This document shows, piece after piece, positions 44,129 through 55,045 of a stretch of 64,000 nt of DNA. A program made the position numbers and the translations under genes. How positions within the stretch are numbered: position 1 is the stretch's first letter; every line of letters starts with the position of its first letter. This DNA comes from Pseudomonas asiatica (GTDB lineage Bacteria > Pseudomonadota > Gammaproteobacteria > Pseudomonadales > Pseudomonadaceae): assembly GCF_040214835.1 (NCBI RefSeq), contig NZ_CP157874.1, positions 311,001 to 375,000 of the forward strand, given 5' to 3'. Under the pieces are notes generated by a model. It had not been told where the DNA came from and ran no database searches. It saw nothing but the letters and a program-made list of their open reading frames with translations.

Positions 44129-45169
44129 TCATGCAGCGATAATCGCCCGGATATCCGCCGCCAGCTCGCGCACCCGCTCTTCCTCGGTATCCCACGAGCA
44201 CATGAACCGCGCCCCGCCGCTACCAATGAAGGTATAGAACCGCCATCCCCTGCCGCGCAGTGCCTCGATCGCGTGTTCCGGCATCTGCAGGAACACCCCG
44301 TTGGCTTCAACCGGGAACATCAGCTCCACCCCCGGCAAGTCACTCACCAGCGAGGCGAGCAACTGTGCGCAGTGGTTGGCATGCGCGCCATGGCGCAGCC
44401 AGGCGCCATCTTCCAGCAGGCCCACCCAAGGCGCCGACAGGAAGCGCATCTTCGATGCCAGTTGCCCGGCCTGCTTGCAGCGGTAGTCGAAGTCCTCGGC
44501 CAGTTGGCGGTTGAAGAACAGGATCGCCTCGCCCACCGCCATGCCGTTCTTGGTGCCGCCAAAGCACAGCACATCGACGCCAGCCTTCCAGGTCAGCTCT
44601 GCCGGGCTGCAGCCCAGGAACGAACAGGCATTGCTGAAGCGGGCGCCGTCCATGTGCAGGTTCAGCCCCAGCTCCTTGCAGGTGGCGCTGATCGCTTTCA
44701 GCTCGTCGGGGCGATAGACGGTGCCCACCTCGGTGGCCTGGGTAATGGTCACCACCCGTGGCTTGGGGTAGTGGATGTCCTGGCGCTTCAGCGCCACTTC
44801 GCGGATCGACTGTGGTGTCAGCTTGCCGTTGACGCTGGGCGCGGTCAGCAGTTTGGAGCCGTTGGAGAAGAACTCCGGCGCACCGCACTCGTCGGTTTCG
44901 ACGTGGGCGGTCTCGGAACAGATAACGCTGTGGTAGCTCTGGCACAGCGAGGCCAGGGCCAGGGAGTTGGCGGCGGTGCCGTTGAAGGCGAAGAACACCT
45001 CGCAGTCGGTTTCGAACAGCTTGCGGAAGTATTCCGCGGCGCGTTCGGTCCACTGGTCGTCGCCGTAGGCGCGGTCGTGGCCATGGTTGGCCTTTTCCAT
45101 CGCTGCCCAGGCTTCGGGGCAGATGCCGGAATAGTTGTCGCTGGCGAATTGTTGGCTCTTATCTGTCAT
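44129..45169 (-). CDS. ltaE: Low-specificity L-threonine aldolase
   Basis: PLP enzyme cleaving threonine or beta-hydroxy amino acids to glycine and an aldehyde. 346 residues with the PLP-lysine in CFGGTKNGMAVGE, FAFNGTAANSLAL and NLHMDGARFSNA. AGGA lies just before the start. It diverges from glyA across 338 bp; both produce or use glycine. Confidence 0.94.
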   Translation of the reverse strand: MTDKSQQFASDNYSGICPEAWAAMEKANHGHDRAYGDDQWTERAAEYFRKLFETDCEVFFAFNGTAANSLALASLCQSYHSVICSETAHVETDECGAPEFFSNGSKLLTAPSVNGKLTPQSIREVALKRQDIHYPKPRVVTITQATEVGTVYRPDELKAISATCKELGLNLHMDGARFSNACSFLGCSPAELTWKAGVDVLCFGGTKNGMAVGEAILFFNRQLAEDFDYRCKQAGQLASKMRFLSAPWVGLLEDGAWLRHGAHANHCAQLLASLVSDLPGVELMFPVEANGVFLQMPEHAIEALRGRGWRFYTFIGSGGARFMCSWDTEEERVRELAADIRAIIAA

Positions 45170-45507
45170 GACACTGTCCTGTGAACGACGCAGAACAGCA
45201 CTCTAAACCATCGATTCAGCAGTTGCCTATACAAGCGGTGCAGCGTTTGATTTCGGCATTGCCTGTACTGGCCTCTTCGCGGCTAAAGCCGCTCCCACAG
45301 GGAGATTGCAAGCATTGAGGCACCGCCGTACCTGTGGGAGCGGGTTCACCCGCGAAAGGGCCGGCACGGTCAACACAAAAGCGAATGTCGTAAACGCGCC
45401 ATTGCAAGGCGTGCGCAGGCATCTGACCCGCCCCGGCCAGTCATAACATCGCCACAAAGGGCCACAGTGCCCCACGACAAAAAATGATCGCTGCCGGGAG
45501 ATACACG
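45170..45507. other. Divergent region ltaE / glyA
   Basis: Half is a REP pair (45270-45364). The part nearer glyA has AATGTCGTAAACGCG (45384-45398) and AT-rich CATAACATCGCC near 45441, which could hold the glyA-sox promoter. I saw no glycine riboswitch and no 21-bp GTCG pair. Confidence 0.55.
45270..45364. repeat. Inverted REP pair
   Basis: CCTCTTCGCGGCTAAAGCCG (variant core) faces GGGAGCGGGTTCACCCGCGA. Confidence 0.8.
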
Positions 45508-46761
<1,254 letters not shown>

Positions 46762-46776
46762 GTGGAGTCACACACC

Positions 46777-48027
46777 ATGCAACGTTACTCGGGCTTCGGC
46801 CTTTTCAAGCACTCCCTCAGCCACCACGAGAACTGGCAGCGCATGTGGCGCACGCCAACCCCTAAAAAGGTCTACGACGTGGTTATCGTCGGCGGTGGCG
46901 GCCATGGCCTGGCCACGGCCTACTACCTGGCCAAAGAACACGGCATCACCAACGTTGCCGTGATCGAGAAGGGCTACCTGGGCGGCGGCAACACCGCCCG
47001 TAACACCACCATCGTGCGTTCCAACTACCTGTGGGACGAGTCGGCGCACCTGTACGAGCATGCCATGAAGCTGTGGGAGGGCCTGTCCCAGGACCTCAAC
47101 TACAACGTGATGTTCTCCCAGCGCGGCGTGTACAACCTGTGCCACACCCTGCAGGACATGCGTGACTCCGAGCGCCGGGTCAGCGCCAACCGCCTGAACG
47201 GCGTGGATGGCGAGCTGCTCAACACTGCCCAGGTCGCGGCCGAGATCCCTTACCTGGACTGCTCGAAGAACACCCGCTACCCGATCCTCGGTGCCACCGT
47301 GCAGCGCCGTGGCGGCGTGGCGCGTCACGACGCCGTGGCCTGGGGCTTTGCCCGTGCCGCCGACGCCCTGGGCGTGGACCTGATCCAGCAGACCGAAGTG
47401 ATCGGCTTCCGCAAGGAAAACGGCGCGGTCATCGGTGTGGAAACCAACAAAGGCTTCATCGGCGCCAAGCGCGTCGGCGTGGTCACCGCCGGTAACTCCG
47501 GGCACATGGCCAAGCTGGCCGGCTTCCGCCTGCCGCTGGAATCGCACCCGCTGCAAGCACTGGTATCCGAGCCGATCAAGCCGATCATCGACAGCGTGAT
47601 CATGTCCAACGCCGTGCACGGCTACATCAGCCAGTCCGACAAGGGCGACCTGGTGATCGGTGCCGGTATCGACGGCTGGGTCGGCTATGGCCAGCGCGGT
47701 TCGTACCCGGTGATCGAGCACACCCTGCAGGCCATCGTCGAGATGTTCCCCAACCTCTCGCGCGTGCGCATGAACCGCCAGTGGGGCGGCATCGTCGATA
47801 CCTCGCCGGACGCTTGCCCGATCATCACCAAGACCCCGGTCAAGAACATGTTCTTCAACTGCGGTTGGGGTACTGGCGGCTTCAAGGCGACCCCGGGTTC
47901 GGGCAACGTCTTCGCCGCGAGCCTGGCCAAGGGCGAAATGCACCCACTGGCCGCGCCGTTCTCCATGGACCGTTTCTACAACGGCGCACTGATCGACGAA
48001 CACGGCGCCGCCGCCGTCGCCCACTAA
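46777..48027 (+). CDS. soxB: Heterotetrameric sarcosine oxidase, beta subunit
   Basis: Flavoprotein that oxidises sarcosine to glycine. 416 residues with the dinucleotide motif [17 protein letters not shown] (36-52), [10 protein letters not shown] and [13 protein letters not shown] near the end. His184 in [12 protein letters not shown] is the candidate site for covalent FMN, by analogy with the corynebacterial enzyme. GGAG precedes ATG 46777. Confidence 0.96.
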   Translation: MQRYSGFGLFKHSLSHHENWQRMWRTPTPKKVYDVVIVGGGGHGLATAYYLAKEHGITNVAVIEKGYLGGGNTARNTTIVRSNYLWDESAHLYEHAMKLWEGLSQDLNYNVMFSQRGVYNLCHTLQDMRDSERRVSANRLNGVDGELLNTAQVAAEIPYLDCSKNTRYPILGATVQRRGGVARHDAVAWGFARAADALGVDLIQQTEVIGFRKENGAVIGVETNKGFIGAKRVGVVTAGNSGHMAKLAGFRLPLESHPLQALVSEPIKPIIDSVIMSNAVHGYISQSDKGDLVIGAGIDGWVGYGQRGSYPVIEHTLQAIVEMFPNLSRVRMNRQWGGIVDTSPDACPIITKTPVKNMFFNCGWGTGGFKATPGSGNVFAASLAKGEMHPLAAPFSMDRFYNGALIDEHGAAAVAH

Positions 48028-48041
48028 CCGGAGACACCGTC

Positions 48042-48377
48042 ATGTTGCATATTTTCTGTCCCCACTGCGGCGAGCTGCGCTCCGAAGAAGAGTTCCACGC
48101 CTCTGGCCAGGCGCACATCGCCCGCCCGCTGGATCCTAACGCCTGCTCCGACGAGGAGTGGGGTACCTACATGTTCTACCGTGACAACCCACGCGGTATT
48201 CACCACGAACTGTGGGACCACGTTGCCGGCTGCCGCCAGTATTTCAACGTCACCCGCGACACCGTGACCTACGAGATTCTGGAAACCTACAAGATTGGCG
48301 AGAAGCCGCAAGTGACCGCCAGCGGCAAGCAGAGCAGCGCCGCGTCGACCGTCAAAGGCCAAGGGGAAAAAGTATGA
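48042..48377 (+). CDS. soxD: Sarcosine oxidase, delta subunit
   Basis: 111 residues with zinc-ligand candidates in the N-terminal IFCPHCGELRSEEEF and HHELWDHVAGCRQYF. The small subunit contacts the alpha chain in known structures. It lies 14 bp after soxB and overlaps soxA by 4 bp. Confidence 0.95.
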   Translation: MLHIFCPHCGELRSEEEFHASGQAHIARPLDPNACSDEEWGTYMFYRDNPRGIHHELWDHVAGCRQYFNVTRDTVTYEILETYKIGEKPQVTASGKQSSAASTVKGQGEKV

Positions 48378-51300
48378 GCCAGACCTATCGCCTCGCCAGC
48401 GGCGGCCGTATCGACCGCAGCAAGGTCCTGAACTTCACTTTCAACGGCAAGACCTACCAGGGTTATGCCGGTGACAGCCTGGCCGCCGCGTTGCTGGCCA
48501 ACGGCGTCGACATCGTCGGCCGCAGCTTCAAGTATTCGCGCCCACGCGGCATCATCGCCGCCGGTACCGAAGAGCCGAACGCCATCCTGCAGATCGGCTC
48601 CAGCGAAGCCACCCAGATCCCCAACGTGCGTGCCACCCAGCAGGCGCTGTACGCAGGTCTTGTAGCTACCAGCACCAACGGCTGGCCGAACGTCAACAAC
48701 GACGTCATGGGCATCCTGGGCAAGGTGGGCGGCAGCATGATGCCGCCGGGCTTCTACTACAAAACCTTCATGTACCCGAAATCGTTCTGGATGACTTACG
48801 AGAAGTACATCCGCAAAGCCGCGGGCCTTGGCCGCGCGCCGCTGCAGAACGACCCGGACAGCTACGACTACATGAACCAGCACTGCGACGTGCTGATCGT
48901 CGGCGCCGGCCCTGCCGGCCTGGCCGCAGCGCTGGCCGCTGCCCGCAGCGGTGCCCGCGTGATCCTGGCTGACGAGCAGGAAGAGTTCGGCGGCAGCCTG
49001 CTCGACACCCGCGAAACCCTCGACGGCAAGCCTGCTGCCGATTGGGTCAGCGCCGTGGTGAAGGAGCTGGAAAGCCTGCCGGAAGTGACCTTGCTGCCAC
49101 GTGCCACGGTCAACGGCTACCACGACCATAACTTCCTGACCATCCACGAGCGCCTCACCGACCACCTCGGCGACCGCGCCCCGATCGGCCAGGTACGCCA
49201 CCGCGTGCACCGCGTCCGCGCCAAGCGCGTGGTGCTGGCTGCCGGCGCCCACGAGCGCCCGCTGGTGTACGGCAACAACGACCTGCCGGGCAACATGCTG
49301 GCCGGTGCCGTGTCCACCTACGTACGCCGCTACGGCGTGGCCCCGGGCCGCAAGCTGGTGCTGTCGACCAACAACGACCACGCCTACCGCGCCGCGCTGG
49401 ACTGGCACGACGCCGGCCTGCAAGTGGTCGCCATTGCCGACGCCCGCCACAACCCGCGTGGCTCGCTGGTTGAAGAAGCACGTGCCAAAGGCATTCGCAT
49501 CCTCACCTCCAGCGCCGTGATCGAGGCCAAGGGCAGCAAGCACGTCACCGGCGCCCGCGTGGCCGCCATCGATGTGCAGGCACACAAGGTCACCAGCCCT
49601 GGCGAAACCCTCGAGTGCGACCTGATCGCCACCTCCGGCGGCTACAGCCCGATCGTGCACCTGGCTTCGCACCTGGGCGGTCGCCCGGTATGGCGTGAAG
49701 ACATCCTCGGCTTCGTGCCGGGCGATGCCCCGCAAAAACGCGAATGCGTGGGTGGCATCAACGGCGTCTACGCCCTGGGCGACGTGATCGCCGATGGCTT
49801 CGAAGGCGGCGTTCGCGCAGCCACCGAAGCGGGCTTCAAGGCCACCGTTGGCAGCCTGCCGAAAACCGTTGCGCGCAAGGAAGAGGCCACCGTGGCACTG
49901 TTCCAGGTGCCGCACGACAAGGGCACTGCCCGCGCACCCAAGCAGTTCGTCGACCAGCAGAACGACGTCACCGCGGCCGCCATCGAACTGGCCACCCGCG
50001 AAGGCTTCGAGTCGGTCGAGCACGTAAAACGCTACACCGCGTTGGGCTTCGGTACCGACCAGGGCAAACTGGGCAACATCAACGGCCTGGCCATTGCCGC
50101 CCGTTCGATCGGCATTACCATCCCGGAAATGGGCACCACCATGTTCCGCCCCAACTACACGCCGGTTACCTTCGGTGCAGTAGCGGGCCGTCACTGTGGT
50201 CACCTGTTCGAGCCCGTACGCTTCACCGCCCTGCATGCCTGGCACGTGAAGAACGGCGCCGAGTTCGAAGACGTCGGCCAGTGGAAACGCCCGTGGTACT
50301 TCCCGAAAGCCGGTGAAGACATCCACGCCGCCGTGACCCGTGAGTGCAAGGCCGTGCGCGACAGCGTGGGCCTGCTGGACGCCTCGACCCTGGGCAAGAT
50401 CGACATTCAGGGCCCGGATGCGCGTGAGTTCCTCAACCGCATCTACACCAACGCCTGGACCAAGCTCGACGTGGGCAAGGCCCGCTATGGCCTGATGTGC
50501 AAGGAAGACGGCATGGTCTTCGACGACGGCGTAACCGCCTGCGTCGGCGACAACCACTTCATCATGACCACCACCACTGGCGGCGCCGCCCGTGTGCTGC
50601 AGTGGATGGAGCTGTACCACCAGACCGAGTGGCCGGAACTGAAGGTGTACTTCACCTCGGTCACCGACCACTGGGCCACCATGACCCTGTCCGGCCCCAA
50701 CAGCCGCAAGCTGCTGAGCGAGCTGACCGACATCGACATGGACAAGGAAGCCTTCCCGTTCATGACCTGGAAGGAAGGCAACGTCGGCGGCGTACCGGCC
50801 CGGGTGTTCCGTATCTCGTTCACCGGCGAGCTGTCGTACGAAGTCAACGTGCAGGCCAACTACGCCATGGGCGTTCTGGAACAGATCATCGAGGCAGGCA
50901 AGAAGTACAACCTGACCCCGTACGGTACCGAGACCATGCACGTACTGCGTGCCGAGAAGGGCTTCATCATTGTTGGCCAGGATACCGACGGCTCGATGAC
51001 CCCGGACGACCTGAACATGAGCTGGTGCGTAGGCCGCAACAAGCCGTACTCGTGGATCGGCCTGCGTGGCATGAACCGCGAAGACTGCGTGCGCGAGAAC
51101 CGCAAGCAACTGGTAGGCCTGAAGCCGGTCGACCCGAACCAGTGGCTGCCGGAAGGCGCCCAGCTGGTATTCGACCCGAAACAGCCGATCCCGATGGATA
51201 TGGTTGGCCACGTCACCTCCAGCTATGCGTCCAACTCCCTGGGCTACTCGTTCGCCATGGGGGTGGTCAAAGGCGGCCTCAAGCGCATGGGCGAGCGCGT

Positions 51301-51391
51301 CTACTCGCCGCAGGCGGATGGCAGCGTGATCGAGGCGGAGATCGTGTCTTCGGTGTTCTTCGATCCGAAGGGTGAGCGGCAGAACGTTTGA
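48374..51391 (+). CDS. soxA: Sarcosine oxidase, alpha subunit
   Basis: 1005 residues: N-terminal ferredoxin-like fold (about 17-100, FTFNGKTYQGYAGDSL), FAD/NAD-binding domain with VLIVGAGPAGLAAALAAARSG (about 174-194), and a C-terminal GcvT/folate-binding half (about 610-1000) that takes the methyl group onto THF. It therefore makes methylene-THF for GlyA, or formaldehyde when THF is limiting. ATGA overlap with soxD. Confidence 0.96.
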   Translation: MSQTYRLASGGRIDRSKVLNFTFNGKTYQGYAGDSLAAALLANGVDIVGRSFKYSRPRGIIAAGTEEPNAILQIGSSEATQIPNVRATQQALYAGLVATSTNGWPNVNNDVMGILGKVGGSMMPPGFYYKTFMYPKSFWMTYEKYIRKAAGLGRAPLQNDPDSYDYMNQHCDVLIVGAGPAGLAAALAAARSGARVILADEQEEFGGSLLDTRETLDGKPAADWVSAVVKELESLPEVTLLPRATVNGYHDHNFLTIHERLTDHLGDRAPIGQVRHRVHRVRAKRVVLAAGAHERPLVYGNNDLPGNMLAGAVSTYVRRYGVAPGRKLVLSTNNDHAYRAALDWHDAGLQVVAIADARHNPRGSLVEEARAKGIRILTSSAVIEAKGSKHVTGARVAAIDVQAHKVTSPGETLECDLIATSGGYSPIVHLASHLGGRPVWREDILGFVPGDAPQKRECVGGINGVYALGDVIADGFEGGVRAATEAGFKATVGSLPKTVARKEEATVALFQVPHDKGTARAPKQFVDQQNDVTAAAIELATREGFESVEHVKRYTALGFGTDQGKLGNINGLAIAARSIGITIPEMGTTMFRPNYTPVTFGAVAGRHCGHLFEPVRFTALHAWHVKNGAEFEDVGQWKRPWYFPKAGEDIHAAVTRECKAVRDSVGLLDASTLGKIDIQGPDAREFLNRIYTNAWTKLDVGKARYGLMCKEDGMVFDDGVTACVGDNHFIMTTTTGGAARVLQWMELYHQTEWPELKVYFTSVTDHWATMTLSGPNSRKLLSELTDIDMDKEAFPFMTWKEGNVGGVPARVFRISFTGELSYEVNVQANYAMGVLEQIIEAGKKYNLTPYGTETMHVLRAEKGFIIVGQDTDGSMTPDDLNMSWCVGRNKPYSWIGLRGMNREDCVRENRKQLVGLKPVDPNQWLPEGAQLVFDPKQPIPMDMVGHVTSSYASNSLGYSFAMGVVKGGLKRMGERVYSPQADGSVIEAEIVSSVFFDPKGERQNV

Positions 51392-51421
51392 GGCTTCACC
51401 GGTAGCTCTGATTGGAATGCG

Positions 51422-51504
51422 GCCTCTGTGGGAGCGGGTTCACCCGCGAATGCGATGGTGGATTCACCGCCCTCTTCGCGGGTAAACCCGCTCCCACACT
51501 GGGT
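51422..51504. repeat. Inverted REP pair between soxA and soxG
   Basis: GGGAGCGGGTTCACCCGCGA faces CGCGGGTAAACCCGCTCCC inside the operon, 70 bp before soxG. Confidence 0.85.
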
Positions 51505-51573
51505 CTCCTCAGTCTGTGACTACAGGTTCTACCTCAGGTCTTCGCGATCAACAGAATTCAAGGCAGGTAAGAA

Positions 51574-52206
51574 ATGAGCGCTATCAACGTCTTCCAGCAA
51601 AACCCCGGCGCCGAGGCCAAGGCCCAGTCGCCACTGCACCACGCCGACCTGGCCAGCCTGGTTGGCAAAGGCCGCAAGAACGCAGGCGTGACCCTGCGTG
51701 AACGCAAGTTCCTCGGCCACCTGACCATCCGTGGCGACGGCCACAACCCGGAATTCGCCGCCGGCGTGCACAAGGCCCTGGGCCTGGAGCTGCCAGTGGC
51801 ACTGACCGTGGTCGCCAACAACGAAATGTCGCTGCAATGGATGGGCCCCGACGAGTGGTTGCTGATCGTCCCGGGTGGCCAGGAGTTTGCCGTTGAGCAA
51901 AAGCTGCGCGCAGCCCTCGAAGGCCAGCACATCCAGGTGGTCAATGTCAGCGGCGGGCAGAGCCTGCTGGAACTGCGCGGCCCGAATGTGCGCGAAGTTC
52001 TGATGAAATCCACCAGCTATGATGTTCACCCGAACAACTTCCCGGTGGGCAAGGCAGTCGGCACCGTGTTCGCCAAGTCGCAACTGGTGATTCGCCGCAC
52101 CGCCGAAGATACCTGGGAGCTGGTGATTCGCCGCAGCTTCGCCGACTACTGGTGGCTGTGGCTGCAGGACGCTTCGGCCGAGTACGGCCTGAGCATCGAG
52201 GCTTAA
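51574..52206 (+). CDS. soxG: Sarcosine oxidase, gamma subunit
   Basis: 210 residues of the SoxG/GcvT-like fold (MGPDEWLLIVPGG, VSGGQSLLELRGPN, SYDVHPNNFPVGKAVGT). The structural subunit completes the alpha-beta-gamma-delta enzyme. It is separated from soxA by 182 bp with a REP pair, unlike the tight soxB-D-A spacing; purU follows after 12 bp. Confidence 0.95.
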   Translation: MSAINVFQQNPGAEAKAQSPLHHADLASLVGKGRKNAGVTLRERKFLGHLTIRGDGHNPEFAAGVHKALGLELPVALTVVANNEMSLQWMGPDEWLLIVPGGQEFAVEQKLRAALEGQHIQVVNVSGGQSLLELRGPNVREVLMKSTSYDVHPNNFPVGKAVGTVFAKSQLVIRRTAEDTWELVIRRSFADYWWLWLQDASAEYGLSIEA

Positions 52207-52218
52207 GGAGAACAGAAC

Positions 52219-53076
52219 ATGAGTCGGGCACCGGATACCTGGATTCTCACCGCCGACTGCCCGAGCATGCTCGGCACCGTCGACGTGGTGACGCGTTACC
52301 TCTTCGAGCAGCGCTGCTACGTGACGGAGCACCACTCCTTCGATGACCGGCTGTCGGGGCGTTTCTTCATTCGCGTGGAGTTCCGCCAGCCGGATGATTT
52401 CGATGAAGCCGGCTTCCGGGCCGGCCTTGCCGAGCGCAGCGAGGCGTTCGGCATGACCTTCGAGCTGACCGCACCTAACCATCGCCCCAAAGTGGTGATC
52501 ATGGTGTCCAAGGCCGACCACTGCCTTAACGACCTGCTGTATCGCCAGCGTATCGGTCAGCTGGCCATGGACGTGGTCGCGGTGGTATCCAACCACCCTG
52601 ATCTCGAACCCCTGGCACACTGGCACAAGATTCCTTACTACCACTTTGCCCTCGACCCCAAGGACAAGCCCGGGCAAGAGCGCAAGGTACTTCAGGTGAT
52701 CGAGGAAACCGGCGCCGAACTGGTGATTCTTGCGCGCTACATGCAGGTGCTGTCGCCAGAGCTGTGCCGGCGCCTGGATGGTTGGGCGATCAACATTCAC
52801 CACTCGTTGCTGCCAGGGTTCAAAGGCGCCAAGCCTTATCACCAGGCGTACAACAAGGGCGTGAAGATGGTTGGCGCTACCGCGCACTACATCAACAACG
52901 ACCTGGACGAAGGCCCGATCATCGCCCAGGGTGTGGAGGTGGTCGACCACAGTCATTACCCCGAAGACCTGATTGCCAAAGGGCGCGACATCGAGTGCCT
53001 GACCCTGGCGCGAGCGGTGGGGTATCACATCGAGCGACGAGTGTTCCTCAATGCGAACAGGACTGTGGTGCTCTGA
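52219..53076 (+). CDS. purU: Formyltetrahydrofolate deformylase
   Basis: Hydrolyses 10-formyl-THF to formate and THF, returning THF to the sarcosine oxidase cycle. 285 residues: ACT domain (about 5-85) and formyltransferase domain with INIHHSLLPGFKGAKPYH, catalytic His in that segment and the Asp in DEGPIIAQ. AAGGAG precedes the start. Last of the glyA-sox-purU run. Confidence 0.96.
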   Translation: MSRAPDTWILTADCPSMLGTVDVVTRYLFEQRCYVTEHHSFDDRLSGRFFIRVEFRQPDDFDEAGFRAGLAERSEAFGMTFELTAPNHRPKVVIMVSKADHCLNDLLYRQRIGQLAMDVVAVVSNHPDLEPLAHWHKIPYYHFALDPKDKPGQERKVLQVIEETGAELVILARYMQVLSPELCRRLDGWAINIHHSLLPGFKGAKPYHQAYNKGVKMVGATAHYINNDLDEGPIIAQGVEVVDHSHYPEDLIAKGRDIECLTLARAVGYHIERRVFLNANRTVVL

Positions 53077-53082
53077 CCGCGT

Positions 53083-53415
53083 CTAGCTTTTATCGCGGGC
53101 ATGGGCTTTCAGGGTTTCGCGGATGGCTGTAACGAACCTCTGGCGCATGTCCGCACCCAGTTTGTTACCTGGGATTGGATCGCCGTCGCGGTCCACCCAG
53201 CCTGCTTTGAACTCGTGAAGATCCATGCCTTCGGCTTCTTCGTCGAAGTCGTAGCCTGGACCATAAGCCGCGTAATAGAAGATCTTGTCGGCGTCCAGAA
53301 AGTACCGCTGTTTGCCGAACAATGCTGCTTCGATGTCTGGGTCGAAGCCCTGCTGCCTGGCAGCCTCGACCCAGTATGGCCAGAAGGCGTCCTCGGGGCG
53401 TTCAGTATCCGTCAT
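53083..53415 (-). CDS. Conserved hypothetical protein, 110 aa
   Basis: Start MTDTERPEDAFWPYWVE at 53415, with GGAG upstream on the minus strand (read from 53420-53426). Acidic, aromatic-rich, soluble; no known motif. It is convergent with purU (6 bp between stops) and divergent from fdhA, so it breaks what would otherwise be one collinear cluster. Confidence 0.75.
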   Translation of the reverse strand: MTDTERPEDAFWPYWVEAARQQGFDPDIEAALFGKQRYFLDADKIFYYAAYGPGYDFDEEAEGMDLHEFKAGWVDRDGDPIPGNKLGADMRQRFVTAIRETLKAHARDKS

Positions 53416-53686
53416 GGTGGTTCTCCAGTTTGATAGACGATGGGTTACTGCATCCCTATCGAATCACTCGGTCGCCAACGTATTGCGGTAGATATTCATC
53501 GCCCCGGGCATGCGCGCGACCACCACCTGGCCGATTGCCGTTCAGAGGTATTTGCCTGTCGTTTCCAGTCAGCGCATCCGTCCCCATCAGGCCCACAATT
53601 CCCTGCATTCCAGTAACACATGCCGCCCACGGATGGCGGCGCGTTCAACCACCGCTGCATAAATATAAATCAAGCGAGGTAAGAGC

Positions 53687-54886
53687 ATGTCTGGCAATCG
53701 TGGAGTGGTATATCTCGGCGCCGGCAAGGTCGAGGTGCAGAAGATCGACTACCCGAAAATGCAGGACCCACGCGGCAAGAAGATCGAGCACGGCGTGATC
53801 CTGAAGGTGGTCTCCACCAACATCTGCGGCTCCGACCAGCACATGGTCCGCGGTCGCACCACTGCCCAGGTCGGCCTGGTCCTGGGCCACGAAATCACCG
53901 GCGAGATCGTCGAGAAGGGCCGTGACGTCGAGCGCATGCAGATTGGCGACCTGGTCTCGGTGCCATTCAACGTCGCCTGTGGCCGCTGCCGCTCCTGCAA
54001 GGAAATGCACACCGGTGTCTGCCTCTCCGTCAACCCTGCCCGCGCTGGCGGTGCCTATGGTTACGTCGACATGGGCGACTGGACCGGCGGCCAGGCCGAG
54101 TACGTGCTGGTGCCGTACGCCGACTTCAACCTGCTGAAACTGCCCGAGCGTGACAAGGCCATGGAAAAGATCCGTGACCTGACCTGCCTGTCCGACATCC
54201 TGCCGACCGGCTACCACGGTGCCGTGACTGCCGGTGTAGGCCCAGGCAGCACCGTCTACGTTGCTGGTGCCGGCCCGGTCGGTCTGGCTGCCGCTGCCTC
54301 GGCACGCCTGCTGGGCGCTGCCTGCGTCATCGTCGGCGACCTCAACCCAGCCCGCCTGGCCCACGCCAAGTCCCAAGGCTTCGAAGTGGTCGACCTGTCC
54401 AAGGACACCCCGCTGCACGAGCAGATCGTCGACATCCTCGGCGAGCCGGAAGTGGACTGCGCCGTCGACGCCGTCGGCTTCGAAGCCCGCGGCCATGGTC
54501 ACGAAGGTGCCAAGCATGAAGCGCCGGCCACCGTGCTGAACTCGCTGATGCAGGTTACCCGCGTTGCCGGCAACATCGGTATCCCGGGTTTGTACGTGAC
54601 CGAAGACCCGGGTGCGGTGGATGCTGCCGCCAAGATCGGCGCGCTGAGCATTCGCTTTGGCTTGGGCTGGGCGAAGTCGCACAGCTTCCACACCGGCCAG
54701 ACCCCGACCATGAAGTACAACCGCCAGCTGATGCAGGCGATCATGTGGGACCGAATCAACATCGCTGAAGTGGTGGGTGTGCAGGTGATCAATCTGGATC
54801 AGGCGCCGGAAGGTTATGGCGAGTTCGATGCCGGTGTGCCGAAGAAATTCGTCATCGACCCGCACAAGATGTGGGGTGCGGCGTAA
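53687..54886 (+). CDS. fdhA: Glutathione-independent formaldehyde dehydrogenase
   Basis: NAD-dependent zinc enzyme that oxidises formaldehyde, the methyl product of GbcAB and DgcAB, to formate. 399 residues; catalytic zinc ligands C47 and H68 (NICGSD, LGHE), structural zinc C98, C101, C104 and C112, and nucleotide motif GAGPVGLAAAASA. Sequence is of the well-known P. putida FDH type with tightly bound NAD. AGCGAGGTAAGAGC precedes the ATG. Confidence 0.96.
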   Translation: MSGNRGVVYLGAGKVEVQKIDYPKMQDPRGKKIEHGVILKVVSTNICGSDQHMVRGRTTAQVGLVLGHEITGEIVEKGRDVERMQIGDLVSVPFNVACGRCRSCKEMHTGVCLSVNPARAGGAYGYVDMGDWTGGQAEYVLVPYADFNLLKLPERDKAMEKIRDLTCLSDILPTGYHGAVTAGVGPGSTVYVAGAGPVGLAAAASARLLGAACVIVGDLNPARLAHAKSQGFEVVDLSKDTPLHEQIVDILGEPEVDCAVDAVGFEARGHGHEGAKHEAPATVLNSLMQVTRVAGNIGIPGLYVTEDPGAVDAAAKIGALSIRFGLGWAKSHSFHTGQTPTMKYNRQLMQAIMWDRINIAEVVGVQVINLDQAPEGYGEFDAGVPKKFVIDPHKMWGAA

Positions 54887-54901
54887 TAGCGCGAATAAGA
54901 T

Positions 54902-54927
54902 AAGCCCCTCATATTGAGGGGCTTTTT
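54902..54927 (+). terminator. Terminator of fdhA
   Basis: AAGCCCCTC (54902-54910), loop ATATT, GAGGGGCTT (54916-54924), then TTT. Confidence 0.9.
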
Positions 54928-54977
54928 CATGGCACTTCCGATCTCACAGGGAAGGTTGCAAACTCAAGCCTGACGCC

Positions 54978-55016
54978 GTACCTATGGGAGTTGGTTTGCC
55001 GGCGATGGGGCCAGGC
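54978..55016. repeat. Degenerate REP
   Basis: CCTATGGGAGTTGGTTTGCC followed by GGCGATGGGGCC: a single decayed copy. Confidence 0.55.
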
Positions 55017-55045
55017 CCGTCACTCAATCTCTTAGGCATCATCCA

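Noticed and set aside
45170..45507. Glycine riboswitch upstream of glyA-sox
   Set aside because: No paired aptamer-like conserved segments seen; half of the region is REP sequence.
48287..51211. A 974-codon open frame antisense to soxA
   Set aside because: It mirrors soxA codon positions in high-GC DNA, has no ribosome site and its product is a low-complexity Ala/Gly/Val/His-rich sequence. The sense gene is fully supported.
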